Assembly: GCF_000718325.1 (NCBI RefSeq)
Contig: NZ_JOFV01000005.1
Location: 124,001-188,000, forward strand
DNA: 64,000 nucleotides
Direction of reading: 5' to 3'
DNA from: Oerskovia turbata
GTDB taxonomy: Bacteria > Actinomycetota > Actinomycetes > Actinomycetales > Cellulomonadaceae
This document shows positions 17,314 to 25,210 of the stretch, piece by piece (position 1 is the stretch's first letter; every line of letters starts with the position of its first letter). Both the position numbers and the translations under genes were made by a program. Under the pieces are notes generated by a model, which had not been told where the DNA came from, searched no databases, and saw nothing but the letters and a program-made list of their open reading frames with translations.

Positions 17314-17559
17314 GGTCTGCTCCGGTGCTGCGCGATCCCATGGTCGCCCCCGTCGTCTGCGTCGCGGCAGCGGGCCGTCGACGGCCCGCCAGGACTCTCA
17401 GTGTGTCGCCCGAGGGGCGGACGGGCCACCGCACCGAGGGGAGCGGCGCGGCGCGCGGCGCAACCGTCGGTCGGGTGCGCTCGTGGCCCGCGGATCGTGA
17501 CAGGCTGGGTCCCGCGGCTGCCCGGACGGGTGGCCCGCCGGGCGGTGTGAGGAGCGGAC

Positions 17560-18909
17560 GTGACAGCAGAGCAGGCAGCGTGGAGCGGAGAGGCGAGAAG
17601 CGGCCCGACGGCGCCGCCCGCTCCCGCGCGGACCGCACCCGGGACGCAGCACCAGCAGGCCGCGGGTGCCCGTCGCGTGAGCGTCGAGCAGCACCGCCGC
17701 GAGGTCGAGGCACTGCTCCGACCGGCGCTCGCGGACCGGCACGTCGAGCGTGTGGTGCTGGCCGACGCGCTCGACCGGGTGCTCGCGGCGGACCTGTTCG
17801 CACCGGTGGACCTGCCCGCGTTCCGCAGCTCGCAGATGGACGGCTACGCGGTGCGGTCGGCGGACGTCGCCGGGGCCTCGGTCGGGGCGCCCGTCGTGCT
17901 GCCCGTCGTGGCCGAGATCCCCGCAGGTCCCGGCACCCCGGTGGTCCTCGCCCCGGGGACGGCGGCCCGGATCATGACCGGTGCGGTCGTGCCGGAGGGG
18001 AGCGACGCCGTCGTGCCCGTGGAGGACACCGACGCGGTGCGGTTCGGCGTGCACGCGACCGGGGCCCCGCGCGGGTCCGCCGGGACGGACGTCGGGGTGC
18101 TGGCGCCGCGCGGCGCGGGCGAGCTCGTGCGGGACGTCGGGTCGGACGTGCGGGGCGGCGAGCTGGTGCTGGCCGCTGGGACGAGGCTCGGACCCCAGCA
18201 CCTGGCCGCCGCGGCGTCGTGCGGCGTGCCCGTGCTCGAGGTCCGGGCGCGGGTGCGGGTCGCGGTCGTCTCGACCGGCACCGAGGTCGTCGAGCCTGGC
18301 GAGGCCGCCGCGACCGGGCAGGTGTACGACGCGAACCTGCCCGGGCTCGCGGCCGCCGCCCGGCGGGCCGGTGCCGACGTCGTGCTCACCGGGCGCACGG
18401 GCGACGACCCGCGCGAGCTGGCCGCGCTCCTGGCACGGGCCGCCGAGGTGGCCGACCTGGTCCTCACGTCGGGCGGCGTGAGCCAGGGTGCGTACGAGGT
18501 CGTCAAGGACACCCTCGGGGACGGCGTGACGTTCCGGTCGGTCGCGATGCAGCCCGGCGGACCGCAGGGGTTCGGGACCCACAACGGGACCCCTGTCCTC
18601 ACGTTCCCCGGCAACCCCGTGAGCGCCCAGGTCTCGTTCGCGGTCTTTGCCCGCCCCGTCCTCGAACACGCGGCAGGCCTCCCCGCCCGGGAGGACGAGA
18701 CACGCACCGTGACCGCGGCGATCGACTCCCCGCCGGCCAAGCGGCAGATGCTGCGCGGACGGCTCGGGGCGGACGGGACGGTCGAGGTCGTCGGCGGCGC
18801 GGGCTCGCACCTCGTGGCGACCATGGCGGCCGCAGACGTCCTGATCGAGGTGCCCGAGGGCGTCGACCGGGTCGAGGCCGGGGAGATCGTGCGGGTGGTG
18901 CGGCTGTGA
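17560..18909 (+). CDS. moeA: Molybdopterin molybdenumtransferase MoeA
   Basis: A 449-residue MoeA, which inserts molybdate into adenylylated molybdopterin. After a ~35-residue Ala/Pro-rich start, domain I begins with SVEQHRREVEALL. The substrate loop FRSSQMDGYAVRSADV, the GTAARIMTGAVVPEGSDAVVPVEDT block, the MogA-like domain with VVSTGTEVVEPG and TSGGVSQGAYEVVKDTL, and TFPGNPVSAQVSF are all present. It overlaps or abuts moaE, and moaA lies 3 kb away on the opposite strand, so this is a split molybdenum-cofactor locus. A GAGGAG ribosome site precedes the GTG. Confidence 0.95.
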   Translation: MTAEQAAWSGEARSGPTAPPAPARTAPGTQHQQAAGARRVSVEQHRREVEALLRPALADRHVERVVLADALDRVLAADLFAPVDLPAFRSSQMDGYAVRSADVAGASVGAPVVLPVVAEIPAGPGTPVVLAPGTAARIMTGAVVPEGSDAVVPVEDTDAVRFGVHATGAPRGSAGTDVGVLAPRGAGELVRDVGSDVRGGELVLAAGTRLGPQHLAAAASCGVPVLEVRARVRVAVVSTGTEVVEPGEAAATGQVYDANLPGLAAAARRAGADVVLTGRTGDDPRELAALLARAAEVADLVLTSGGVSQGAYEVVKDTLGDGVTFRSVAMQPGGPQGFGTHNGTPVLTFPGNPVSAQVSFAVFARPVLEHAAGLPAREDETRTVTAAIDSPPAKRQMLRGRLGADGTVEVVGGAGSHLVATMAAADVLIEVPEGVDRVEAGEIVRVVRL

Positions 18910-18938
18910 GCGGTGCTCCGAGAGCAGAGGACGAGCAG

Positions 18939-19388
18939 ATGACGACCGACGACCACGGTGCGACGCCGCGCGGCGACGTGTCCCGCGTGACGGACGACGT
19001 GCTCGACGACGCCGTGGTGCGGTCCGTGGAAGGCGCGGTGTCCTCGCGCGAGTGCGGCGCCGTCGTGACCTTCCGCGGTGTCGTGCGTGACGTCGACGAC
19101 GGGCGCGACGTCACAGGCCTGGACTACGAGGCGCACCCCGACGCGACCGAGGTGCTCCGGCGCTGCTGCGCGGCCGTGGCCGCCGAGACGGGGCTGCGCG
19201 TCGCGGCCGTGCACCGCTACGGGGCGCTGACGATCGGGGACGTGGCGCTCGTCGCGAGCGTCGCCTCGGGGCACAGGGCCGAGGCGTTCGCGGCCTGCTC
19301 GCTGCTCGTCGAACGCATCAAGGCCGAGGTGCCGATCTGGAAGCGGCAGCACTTCACCGACGGCGACTCGGAGTGGGTCGGGCTGTAG
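18939..19388 (+). CDS. moaE: Molybdopterin synthase catalytic subunit MoaE
   Basis: About 149 residues. MoaE converts precursor Z to molybdopterin together with MoaD. The family motifs are AVVTFRGVVRDVDDGRDV, LDYEAHPDA, VHRYGALTIGDVALVASVASGHRAEAFAACSLLVERIKAEVPIWKRQ (split strands) with the active-site lysines in IKAEVPIWK. ATG 18939 is preferred because AGAGG precedes it; a GTG at 18906 overlapping the moeA stop (GTGA) would add 11 residues and imply coupling. No moaD is present in the window. Confidence 0.93.
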   Translation: MTTDDHGATPRGDVSRVTDDVLDDAVVRSVEGAVSSRECGAVVTFRGVVRDVDDGRDVTGLDYEAHPDATEVLRRCCAAVAAETGLRVAAVHRYGALTIGDVALVASVASGHRAEAFAACSLLVERIKAEVPIWKRQHFTDGDSEWVGL

Positions 19389-19426
19389 GGACGTCACGGT
19401 TCGGTGACCGGCCTCCGCCTCTGCCC

Positions 19427-19454
19427 TTGTCATGGCCCACTCTTCCGTTTTATC
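19427..19454 (+). promoter_or_regulatory. Promoter of the DUF2975/HTH pair
   Basis: TTGTCA at 19427-19432 and TTTATC at 19449-19454, spacing 16, form a plausible promoter. Its -10 lies inside the palindrome at 19447-19469, so a bound repressor would block it. Confidence 0.4.
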
Positions 19455-19469
19455 GTTCTTCGATAAAAC
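19447..19469. promoter_or_regulatory. Perfect palindromic operator before DUF2975
   Basis: Arms GTTTTATCG (19447-19455) and CGATAAAAC (19461-19469) are perfect 9-bp inverses around TTCTT. The AT-rich site stands out from its GC-rich surroundings and ends 22 bases before the DUF2975 start. The likely ligand is the HTH protein encoded second in this operon (autoregulation), by analogy with DUF2975/HTH pairs. Confidence 0.65.
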
Positions 19470-19491
19470 TGATAGTCGACAAGGGGACTTC

Positions 19492-20130
19492 ATGGACGCC
19501 GCCGTCGTCGAGACCTCACGCAGACCGTTCATCACGACCGTGACGACCCTTGCTGTCCTTCTCCTGGGTGCCCTCGCAGCGCTGTCGGAGCTGGTGCAGG
19601 CCTGGATGACGATCACCGGCCGCTACCTCTACACCTCAGGTGGCGCCGAACCGCGCAAGCCGGTCGTCGACCTGCCACAGCTGCTCCAGGCAGAGGTCCG
19701 CGAGGGATACACGATGTTCCTCGACGACGTCCCCGCAGCACTGAGGGTTCTCGCAGCCACGCCCGCCCTTCTCGCCGCGATCACCTACCTGATCGCGTCG
19801 GTCCTGCTCGCTCGTGCGATTCGCTCGATCGCAGCGGGCGACGCGTTCGGGCGTCGCGTCCGCTCCACCCTGACCTGGCTCAGCGCCACGCTCCTCGTGG
19901 GCGGGCTGCTGCAGGGAGCGGTCGACTCCGCCGCGGGTGCTGCGCTCTGGAGCTGGTTCCCTCGAGCCACGGACCTCGGTGGTACGCACGAGCTGGCCAT
20001 CGCGGGGCTCGGCCTCGACGTACCGCACTGGCCGGTCATGATCGTCGTCCTGGGCCTGGTGACCTCGGCGCTGACCGTGGCCTTCCAGCAGGGTGCCCGG
20101 CTCCAGGAGGAGACCGATGGGCTCGTCTGA
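19492..20130 (+). CDS. DUF2975 membrane protein
   Basis: A 212-residue protein with four hydrophobic segments (TTLAVLLLGALAALSELV, LLAAITYLIASVLLARAI, LTWLSATLLVGGLLQGAV, PVMIVVLGLVTSALTVAF), typical of DUF2975. Between helices 2 and 3 lies the RSIAAGDAFGRRVRSTL loop that is characteristic of the family. AAGGGG precedes the ATG at 19492. It is paired with a short Xre-type HTH gene that overlaps its end by 14 bases; such pairs are common but the membrane protein's role is unknown. It may sense a signal and control the HTH partner. Confidence 0.82.
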   Translation: MDAAVVETSRRPFITTVTTLAVLLLGALAALSELVQAWMTITGRYLYTSGGAEPRKPVVDLPQLLQAEVREGYTMFLDDVPAALRVLAATPALLAAITYLIASVLLARAIRSIAAGDAFGRRVRSTLTWLSATLLVGGLLQGAVDSAAGAALWSWFPRATDLGGTHELAIAGLGLDVPHWPVMIVVLGLVTSALTVAFQQGARLQEETDGLV

Positions 20131-20356
20131 CCCGACCGAGCCGAGTCACCGCATCGTCTGCCACCTCGACGAGGTGCTGCGGGCACGCGGGCTGACTCTC
20201 ACAGAGCTCTCGGCGCGGACGGGGCTGACCATGGCGAACCTCTCGATCCTCAAGACCAACAAGGCGAAGGCTGTGCGGTTCTCGACTCTGACCGCTGTGT
20301 GCGATGCCCTGGGGGCCACCCCGGGCGACCTGTTCAGCGTCGCCGAACGGTCCTGA
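20117..20356 (+). CDS. Small Xre/Cro-type HTH regulator (YozG-like)
   Basis: A 79-residue protein made almost wholly of one HTH: IVCHLDEVLRARGLTLTELSARTGLTMANLSILKTNKAKAVRF read in pieces gives helices 1-4, and LTAVCDALGATPGDLFSV is the conserved last helix pair. A GGAGGAGA site at 20103 precedes ATG 20117, inside the end of the DUF2975 gene, so translation is coupled. It probably represses its own promoter through the palindrome at 19447-19469. Confidence 0.85.
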   Translation: MGSSDPTEPSHRIVCHLDEVLRARGLTLTELSARTGLTMANLSILKTNKAKAVRFSTLTAVCDALGATPGDLFSVAERS

Positions 20357-20406
20357 GGCGTCGAGCCGGTACTGCGAGGATCTTGCGCCTGCCTTCCAGC
20401 CGCCGG

Positions 20407-20643
20407 TCAGTCGTGCGGGTTGTCCTTGAGGAGGCCGAACCCGATGCCGACGAGCGCACCCAGGATCAGCCCCGGGCCCGCGAGCAGGAACGTGCCGGCC
20501 GTGACGCCGATCAGGGTCCCGAGGACAGTGCTCGGTCCTGCGGTCAGGCGGCTCGGGCCGGGCCGGTGGACGGGGAGCGAGTCGGTGCGTGGAGCGCGCT
20601 CGTCGGGCGTACGGCTGTCGCGAGGAAGGTCGAGGAGGGCCAC
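20407..20643 (-). CDS. Small hypothetical membrane protein
   Basis: A possible 78-residue protein from GTG 20643. The first half is polar (LPRDSRTPDERAPRTDS) and the second half has two hydrophobic stretches (TVLGTLIGVTAGTFLLAG and LILGALVGIGFGLL). The hydrophobic pattern and GC-rich third positions suggest it is real, but no ribosome site is obvious and no family is recognised. It ends 50 bases from the HTH gene's stop. Confidence 0.5.
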   Translation of the reverse strand: MALLDLPRDSRTPDERAPRTDSLPVHRPGPSRLTAGPSTVLGTLIGVTAGTFLLAGPGLILGALVGIGFGLLKDNPHD

Positions 20644-20750
20644 GGCTCCATGGTAGGGCGCGGGGAGCGTCCAGGCGCGGGATCCTGCGGCTCCCGCGCC
20701 GTTGCGGTCCATGATCTTGGACACGTCGGCCGGTCTGGCTGCCGGGCCGG

Positions 20751-21914
20751 TCAGCCGCCGATCGCGCCCATGCTGCGCTCGGTGCGCGCGAAGGCCTCGG
20801 GATCGTCTGCTGAACCGCCGATCGCGCCCGCGTCGGGGGCGCCACGGTCGAGGCCGTGCGCGAACGGCTTGGCCCACATGGCACCCTGCCAGGCGGCGAC
20901 GATCGCGGCGTCGGTGGCTGCGTCGTCGGATCCGTCGCCGCGAGGCTCGCCGGACGCGCCGGACGAACCTGCGGACGGCCCGGAGCGCAGCAACGCCCGC
21001 AGGTCCACCTCCTCGTTCCCGAACAGGCACGAGCGGACGGTGCCCTCGGCGGTCAGGCGCGTGCGGTCGCAGTCGCCGCAGAACGAGCGCGTGACCGACG
21101 CGATGATCCCGACGGTCGCGGGGCCGCCGTCGACCGCCCACTCCTCGGCCGGGGCCGACGGGTCCTCACGGCCCACGGGTGTCAGGTCGAAGCGGGTGCC
21201 CAGGACGTCGAGCAGCCGCTCGGCCGAGACGAGCCGGTCGCGGGCCCAGCTCTGGTCGGCGTCGAGCGGCATCTGCTCGATGAAGCGCAGCCGGCACCCG
21301 TGCTCGACGGCCCACGCGAGCAGGTCGGTCGCGCCCGTGAGGGTCTCGGGCATGAGGACCGCGTTGAGCTTGACGGGGGACAGGCCCGCGTCGAGAGCGG
21401 CCTGGATGCCCGCGAGAACCTGGGGGAGACGGTCGCGGCGCGTGAGCTCGGCGAAGTGCGTGCGGTCGACCGTGTCGAGCGAGACGTTGACGCGGTCGAG
21501 ACCCGCGTCGACGAGCTCGCCGACGCGCTTGTCGAGGCCGATCGCATTGGTCGTCATCGAGATCCGGACCCCGGGGGCTGCTGCGCGCGTGCGCCGGACG
21601 ATCTCGGCGAGGTCGGGGCGCATGAGGGGCTCTCCGCCCGTGAACCGCACGTCGCGGATCCCGAGGCGGTAGCCGATACCGACGAGCCGTCCGATCTCGC
21701 CCGGCGTCAGCAGGTCGTCGCGGGGGATCGCGGGCAGTCCCACGGCGGGCATGCAGTACGTGCAGCGCAGTGAGCACTTCTCCGTGACGGACACCCGCAG
21801 GTCGTGGGCGACGCGTCCGAAGCGGTCGACGAGCGCCTCGGTGTCCGGGCGCCCGGGAGTGCTCGGCGCCCCGGTGGGTCGCACGCGCGGGAGCCCGAGG
21901 GCGATGGCGGTCAT
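20751..21914 (-). CDS. moaA: GTP 3',8-cyclase MoaA
   Basis: A 387-residue radical-SAM enzyme for the first step of molybdenum-cofactor synthesis (GTP to 3',8-cH2GTP). The SAM cluster motif is KCSLRCTYC with Cys47, Cys51 and Cys54; the second cluster is [20 protein letters not shown]. The C-terminus ends in the required Gly-Gly (MGAIGG). An acidic Ser/Gly insertion ([21 protein letters not shown]) sits before the last helix and is longer than usual. A TAGACT hexamer 7 bases before the ATG points to a leaderless mRNA. It faces moeA-moaE with the DUF2975 pair in between. Confidence 0.95.
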   Translation of the reverse strand: MTAIALGLPRVRPTGAPSTPGRPDTEALVDRFGRVAHDLRVSVTEKCSLRCTYCMPAVGLPAIPRDDLLTPGEIGRLVGIGYRLGIRDVRFTGGEPLMRPDLAEIVRRTRAAAPGVRISMTTNAIGLDKRVGELVDAGLDRVNVSLDTVDRTHFAELTRRDRLPQVLAGIQAALDAGLSPVKLNAVLMPETLTGATDLLAWAVEHGCRLRFIEQMPLDADQSWARDRLVSAERLLDVLGTRFDLTPVGREDPSAPAEEWAVDGGPATVGIIASVTRSFCGDCDRTRLTAEGTVRSCLFGNEEVDLRALLRSGPSAGSSGASGEPRGDGSDDAATDAAIVAAWQGAMWAKPFAHGLDRGAPDAGAIGGSADDPEAFARTERSMGAIGG

Positions 21915-21921
21915 GCCCGCG

Positions 21922-21927
21922 AGTCTA
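21922..21927 (-). promoter_or_regulatory. -10 box of leaderless moaA
   Basis: TAGACT on the minus strand, with 7 bases between it and the ATG at 21914. That spacing puts +1 at the start codon. No ribosome site is present. Confidence 0.55.
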
Positions 21928-21984
21928 CGCAGCGGTGGGTGCCGAGGTGGAGGCTGCCCGGCCGCGAGGGACGCCTGGCGACGG

Positions 21985-22395
21985 TCAGCGCGCGGCCCTG
22001 GCGTCGTACGCCTCCTGGGCTGCGACGACCTGGGGCACCGCGCCCTCCAGGACGTCGATGAGGTCGACGAGCCTGTCGGCGACGACCTGCCCGAGCTCGG
22101 TGAGCGAGTACTCGACGTGCGGGGGGATGGTCGCGCGGACCTCGCGCACGACCAGTCCGTCGCGTTCGAGTCCCTGGAGCGTCTGGGCGAGCATCTTCTC
22201 GCTCACGCCGTCGATGCGTCGGCGCAGCGCGTTGAAGCGGACCGCGCCGTCGCGCAGGCCTGCGACGGTCAGGACTCCCCACCGACCCGTCACGGCCTCG
22301 AGCGCGTGGCGGGACGTGCAGCCGCGCTGGAACACGTCGGCGAGCATCTCGTCGGACGGTCCCGTGATGTCGGGGGTGGGGCGGAGATCGGTCAC
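21985..22395 (-). CDS. HxlR family transcriptional regulator
   Basis: A 136-residue winged-helix regulator with the HxlR signature: an N-terminal Cys in [39 protein letters not shown] (read in segments), then [24 protein letters not shown] and the wing [12 protein letters not shown]. HxlR proteins of this kind often sense quinones or aldehydes through that Cys. The start is GTG 22395, leaderless, with TAGGCT 6 bases upstream. It is divergent from the NAD(P)H-binding oxidoreductase, the likely target. Confidence 0.9.
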   Translation of the reverse strand: MTDLRPTPDITGPSDEMLADVFQRGCTSRHALEAVTGRWGVLTVAGLRDGAVRFNALRRRIDGVSEKMLAQTLQGLERDGLVVREVRATIPPHVEYSLTELGQVVADRLVDLIDVLEGAVPQVVAAQEAYDARAAR

Positions 22396-22401
22396 GGGGC
22401 C

Positions 22402-22407
22402 AGCCTA
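22402..22407 (-). promoter_or_regulatory. -10 box of leaderless hxlR-type gene
   Basis: TAGGCT on the minus strand, 6 bases before the GTG at 22395, with no ribosome site between. Confidence 0.5.
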
Positions 22408-22460
22408 GCGCGCAGGCCGATCGTGAGCACTGTGACGTAGAATGCACCGCCGAATGGATT

Positions 22461-22481
22461 GCACTGACGAAAAGTTAGTGC
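22461..22481. promoter_or_regulatory. Inverted repeat, likely HxlR operator
   Basis: GCACTGAC (22461-22468) and GTTAGTGC (22474-22481) form 8-bp arms with one mismatch around GAAAA. The site lies in the 126-base divergent gap, 41 bases before the oxidoreductase ATG. A third GCAC half-site lies at 22444-22447. Confidence 0.55.
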
Positions 22482-22521
22482 CAGGCTGTCGCGGTACCCA
22501 TCACCCCCTCAGGAGGACCCC

Positions 22522-23403
22522 ATGATCGCCGTCACCGCCGTCACCGGACACCTCGGACACCTCGTCGTCGACTCGCTCGTCGAGCACGGCGTCGCCCCCG
22601 AGCGGATCGTCGCCGCCGTCCGCACCCCGGCCAAGGCCGCCGACCTCGCCGAGCGCGGCGTCGTCGTCCGCGAGGCCGACTACTCCCGCCCCGAGACCCT
22701 CGCGACGGCGCTCGCGGGCGTCGACGTCCTCCTCCTGATCTCGGGCTCCGAGGTGGGCCGGCGCGTGCAGCAGCACGCGAACGTGGTCGAGGCCGCGAGG
22801 GCCGCAGGTGTCCGCCACCTCGTCTACACGAGCGCACCGCAGGCCACGACGTCCGCGCTGGTCCTCGCCCCCGAGCACAAGGCCACCGAGGAGCTCGTCG
22901 CGGCCTCGGGCCTGCCCGCCACGATCCTGCGCAACGGCTGGTACACCGAGAACTACCTCGGCGCGGTCGAGCAGGCGCGCGAGACCGGAGTGGTGCTCGG
23001 CAGCGTCGGCGAGGGCCTCGTCGCCTCGGCGAGCCGCAAGGACTACGCCGAGGCTGCGGCCGTCGTCCTCGCGGCGGCGGACGCCGACCCGGCCTTCGAG
23101 GGGGGCGTCCACGAGCTCTCGGGCGACGTCGCGTGGGACCACCCGTACCTCGCCGCGACCATCGGTGAGATCGTCGGCCGCGAGGTCGTCTACCAGGACG
23201 TGACCCCCGAGGCGCACCTGCAGATCCTGCTCGACGCGGGCCTCGACGAGGGGACCGCGGGCTTCGTGGTCGCTCTCGACGGCAACACGCGCGACGGTCT
23301 GCTCGCCGCGACGTCGGGCGAGCTGTCGCGCCTCCTCGGGCGCCCGACGACGCCGCTCGCCGAAGGGCTGCGGGCTGCGGTGGGCGTGACGTCGGCCGCG
23401 TGA
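22522..23403 (+). CDS. NAD(P)H-binding SDR, QorB/NmrA-like
   Basis: A 293-residue atypical SDR resembling NAD(P)H:quinone oxidoreductase 2 (YtfG/QorB). The Rossmann motif is VTAVTGHLGHLVVDSLV (TGxxGxxV), followed by VRTPAKAADLAERGVVVREADY, LISGSEVGRRVQQHANVVEAARAAGVRHLVYTSA and TILRNGWYTENY, all typical of this family. It probably reduces a quinone or related electrophile and is controlled by the divergent HxlR protein. GGAGGA precedes the ATG at 22522. Confidence 0.85.
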   Translation: MIAVTAVTGHLGHLVVDSLVEHGVAPERIVAAVRTPAKAADLAERGVVVREADYSRPETLATALAGVDVLLLISGSEVGRRVQQHANVVEAARAAGVRHLVYTSAPQATTSALVLAPEHKATEELVAASGLPATILRNGWYTENYLGAVEQARETGVVLGSVGEGLVASASRKDYAEAAAVVLAAADADPAFEGGVHELSGDVAWDHPYLAATIGEIVGREVVYQDVTPEAHLQILLDAGLDEGTAGFVVALDGNTRDGLLAATSGELSRLLGRPTTPLAEGLRAAVGVTSAA

Positions 23404-23413
23404 GGAATGGCGT

Positions 23414-23445
23414 GGCGTCGGCCGAGCGGCCGGTCGGCCGACGCC
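23414..23445 (+). terminator. Hairpin after the QorB-like gene
   Basis: Perfect 12-bp arms GGCGTCGGCCGA (23414-23425) and TCGGCCGACGCC (23434-23445) with an 8-nt loop, 10 bases past the stop. Confidence 0.7.
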
Positions 23446-23470
23446 GGGGGCATCCCAGGCTTCCTTTTAA

Positions 23471-23489
23471 TTGAAGCGTCAACTATTCT
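23471..23489 (+). promoter_or_regulatory. Operator/promoter of the VOC gene
   Basis: A perfect palindrome TTGAAGCGTCAA (23471-23482) is followed by the -10-like TATTCT at 23484-23489. The stretch 23461-23490 is markedly AT-rich. Motifs of the TTGAAGCTTCAA type before ring-cleaving-dioxygenase-like genes are known MarR-family operators; no marR gene is adjacent here, so the regulator is elsewhere. Confidence 0.5.
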
Positions 23490-23530
23490 GGTGGGCAGAG
23501 GTCGGGACCCGGCCCAGGACGGAGGACATC

Positions 23531-24490
23531 ATGACTGACCGTGCGACGAAGGTTCCCGGCACTGGCACCGCGACCAGGGACCTGCTCTCGGCCGACACCT
23601 CGATGGACGCCGTGACGCTGCACGTCGCCGACCTCGACCTGATGACCCGCTACTACCGCGACGCGCTCTCGCTGGCCGTGCTGACGCCGTCGGACGCGCT
23701 GCTCGCGGCGATCCCCGGCGCCGGGACCGGCTCGCGCGACGAGACCGTGGTCCTCGGGCGCGGCGCGACCCCCCTCGTGGTCCTGCGCCGCGGCAAGGAC
23801 CTGCCGCGTGCGCGTCGCGGCGAGGCCGGCCTGTTCCACACGGCCCTGCTGTTCGACGACGCCCCTGCGCTCGCCGCTGCCGTCGCGTCGGTCGCGCGCA
23901 CCGCCCCCGGCACGTTCGTCGGCAGCGGCGACCACTTGGTGTCCGAGGCGTTCTACTTCACCGACCCCGAGGGCAACGGCGTCGAGCTCTACCACGACCG
24001 CCCGCGCGACACCTGGACCTGGGAGAACGGCCAGGTCGCGATGGACACGCTCTACATCGACCCCCGCGCGTTCCTGCAGCAGCACCTCACCGACGAGGCG
24101 CTCGACCGGGCGCTGTCGACCGACGTCGTCGGGCCCGACGACACCGTGGTGGGACACGTGCACCTCCAGGTGGGCGACATCCCCACGGCGCGCGAGTTCT
24201 ACGTCGACACCCTGGGCTTCGAGGCCACGGCCTCGCTGCCCGGAGCCCTGTTCGTCTCGGCGGGCGGGTACCACCACCACATGGCCATGAACTCGTGGAA
24301 CAGCCGGGGGGCGGGGGCGCGCGCCTCGACGCTCGGACTCGGCCAGGTCGCCATCTCGGTCCCGTCCGAGGACGACGTCACGGCCCTCGTCGACCGGCTG
24401 TCCCGGCGCGGGATCCAGATGCGCCACGACGGCGCGACGCTCCGGTTCGACGACCCGTGGAGGAACCTCATCGAGGTCGCGGTGCGCTAG
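23531..24490 (+). CDS. Two-domain VOC family protein, CatE-like ring-cleaving dioxygenase
   Basis: A 319-residue protein made of two vicinal-oxygen-chelate modules. Module 1 begins MDAVTLHVADLDLMTRYYRDALSL and contains FHTALLF and FTDPEGNGVELYHDRP; module 2 begins DDTVVGHVHLQVGDIPTAREFYVDTLGF and contains GGYHHHMAMNSW and DPWRNLIEV. The metal ligands are likely His in VGHVHLQV, His in GYHHHMAMN and Glu in LIEV, as in Bacillus CatE-type catechol-2,3-dioxygenase-like enzymes. It may detoxify quinone or catechol compounds. The start at 23531 follows GGAGGA. Confidence 0.85.
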   Translation: MTDRATKVPGTGTATRDLLSADTSMDAVTLHVADLDLMTRYYRDALSLAVLTPSDALLAAIPGAGTGSRDETVVLGRGATPLVVLRRGKDLPRARRGEAGLFHTALLFDDAPALAAAVASVARTAPGTFVGSGDHLVSEAFYFTDPEGNGVELYHDRPRDTWTWENGQVAMDTLYIDPRAFLQQHLTDEALDRALSTDVVGPDDTVVGHVHLQVGDIPTAREFYVDTLGFEATASLPGALFVSAGGYHHHMAMNSWNSRGAGARASTLGLGQVAISVPSEDDVTALVDRLSRRGIQMRHDGATLRFDDPWRNLIEVAVR

Positions 24491-24505
24491 CTCTCCCCGC
24501 CTCCG

Positions 24506-24570
24506 CCGCTGAGTGCGGAGTTCTTGTGCGACACGCCCGGCGAGTCGCACAAGAACTCCGCACTCAGCGG
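24506..24570. terminator. 27-bp perfect inverted repeat between convergent genes
   Basis: Arms 24506-24532 and 24544-24570 are perfect 27-bp inverses (outer bases CCGCTGAGTGCGG, inner TTGTGCGAC) around an 11-nt loop. It lies 15 bases past the VOC stop and 16 bases before the DUF4203 stop, so it can end both transcripts. It is far longer than a terminator needs, see findings. Confidence 0.8.
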
Positions 24571-24586
24571 AAGCGGGGGCGGCGGG

Positions 24587-25186
24587 TCAGCGCTTCGAGG
24601 GTTCCTCGTCGCGCTCGATGCCCAGGCGCTTCGCGAACAGCCGCCGCTGCACGAGCCACCCCGCGAGGGCCAGCGCGGCCCAGCAGAGGAACGACACGAC
24701 CTGCTCCCAGCCCGGCGACGGGTCGCGCAGGAAGCCCAGCGTGTCCGGGGACACCCTGCCCAGGCCGCCGAGCACGATGCCCGCACCACCGATGGTCGTG
24801 AGCCACAGCAGCGCCCGCCGCCGGTACCTGTCCGCGAGGAACCCGCAGGCCGCCGCGACCGCGATGACGATGATCGCCGCGAGGACCCAGTTCCCCGAGT
24901 CACCAGAGACCGTGCCGTAGAGCTTGGCGCCGATCACCGCACCGGTCACGATCCCGATGAAGAACGACGCGAGCTTGAACACGAACGCGACCGCGATCCA
25001 CGCGACGAGAGCACCCAGGACCCCGACCAGCAGCGCGGTCGACTGGCTCGCGCCGAACAGGTCGCCCAGCATCCAGCCGAGACCGAACCCGGACGCGATC
25101 ACCGCGAGGTGGACCGAGCCGACGCCGAGGAAGCACAGGAGCAACCCGACGGCGACGATGACGAGACCAGCGACGACCGGGTCCAT
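24587..25186 (-). CDS. DUF4203 (TMEM198-like) membrane protein
   Basis: A 199-residue protein with about seven hydrophobic, Gly-rich helices (VVAGLVIVAVGLLLCFLGV, VIASGFGLGWMLGDLF, LLVGVLGALVAWIAVAFVF, FFIGIVTGAVIGAKLYG, WVLAAIIVIAVAAACGFLA and two more). This is the DUF4203/TM7S3-TM198 architecture. No function is established in bacteria. The ATG at 25186 is preceded by GGAGG on the minus strand. The Usp gene ends 24 bases upstream, so both may be co-transcribed. Confidence 0.82.
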   Translation of the reverse strand: MDPVVAGLVIVAVGLLLCFLGVGSVHLAVIASGFGLGWMLGDLFGASQSTALLVGVLGALVAWIAVAFVFKLASFFIGIVTGAVIGAKLYGTVSGDSGNWVLAAIIVIAVAAACGFLADRYRRRALLWLTTIGGAGIVLGGLGRVSPDTLGFLRDPSPGWEQVVSFLCWAALALAGWLVQRRLFAKRLGIERDEEPSKR

Positions 25187-25210
25187 GGGGACCTCCTGGC
25201 GTGAGGTGGG

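Noticed and set aside
17314..17559. Molybdenum-cofactor riboswitch upstream of moeA
   Set aside because: The 246-base gap lacks a recognisable conserved aptamer pattern; it looks like ordinary GC-rich spacer between divergent genes.
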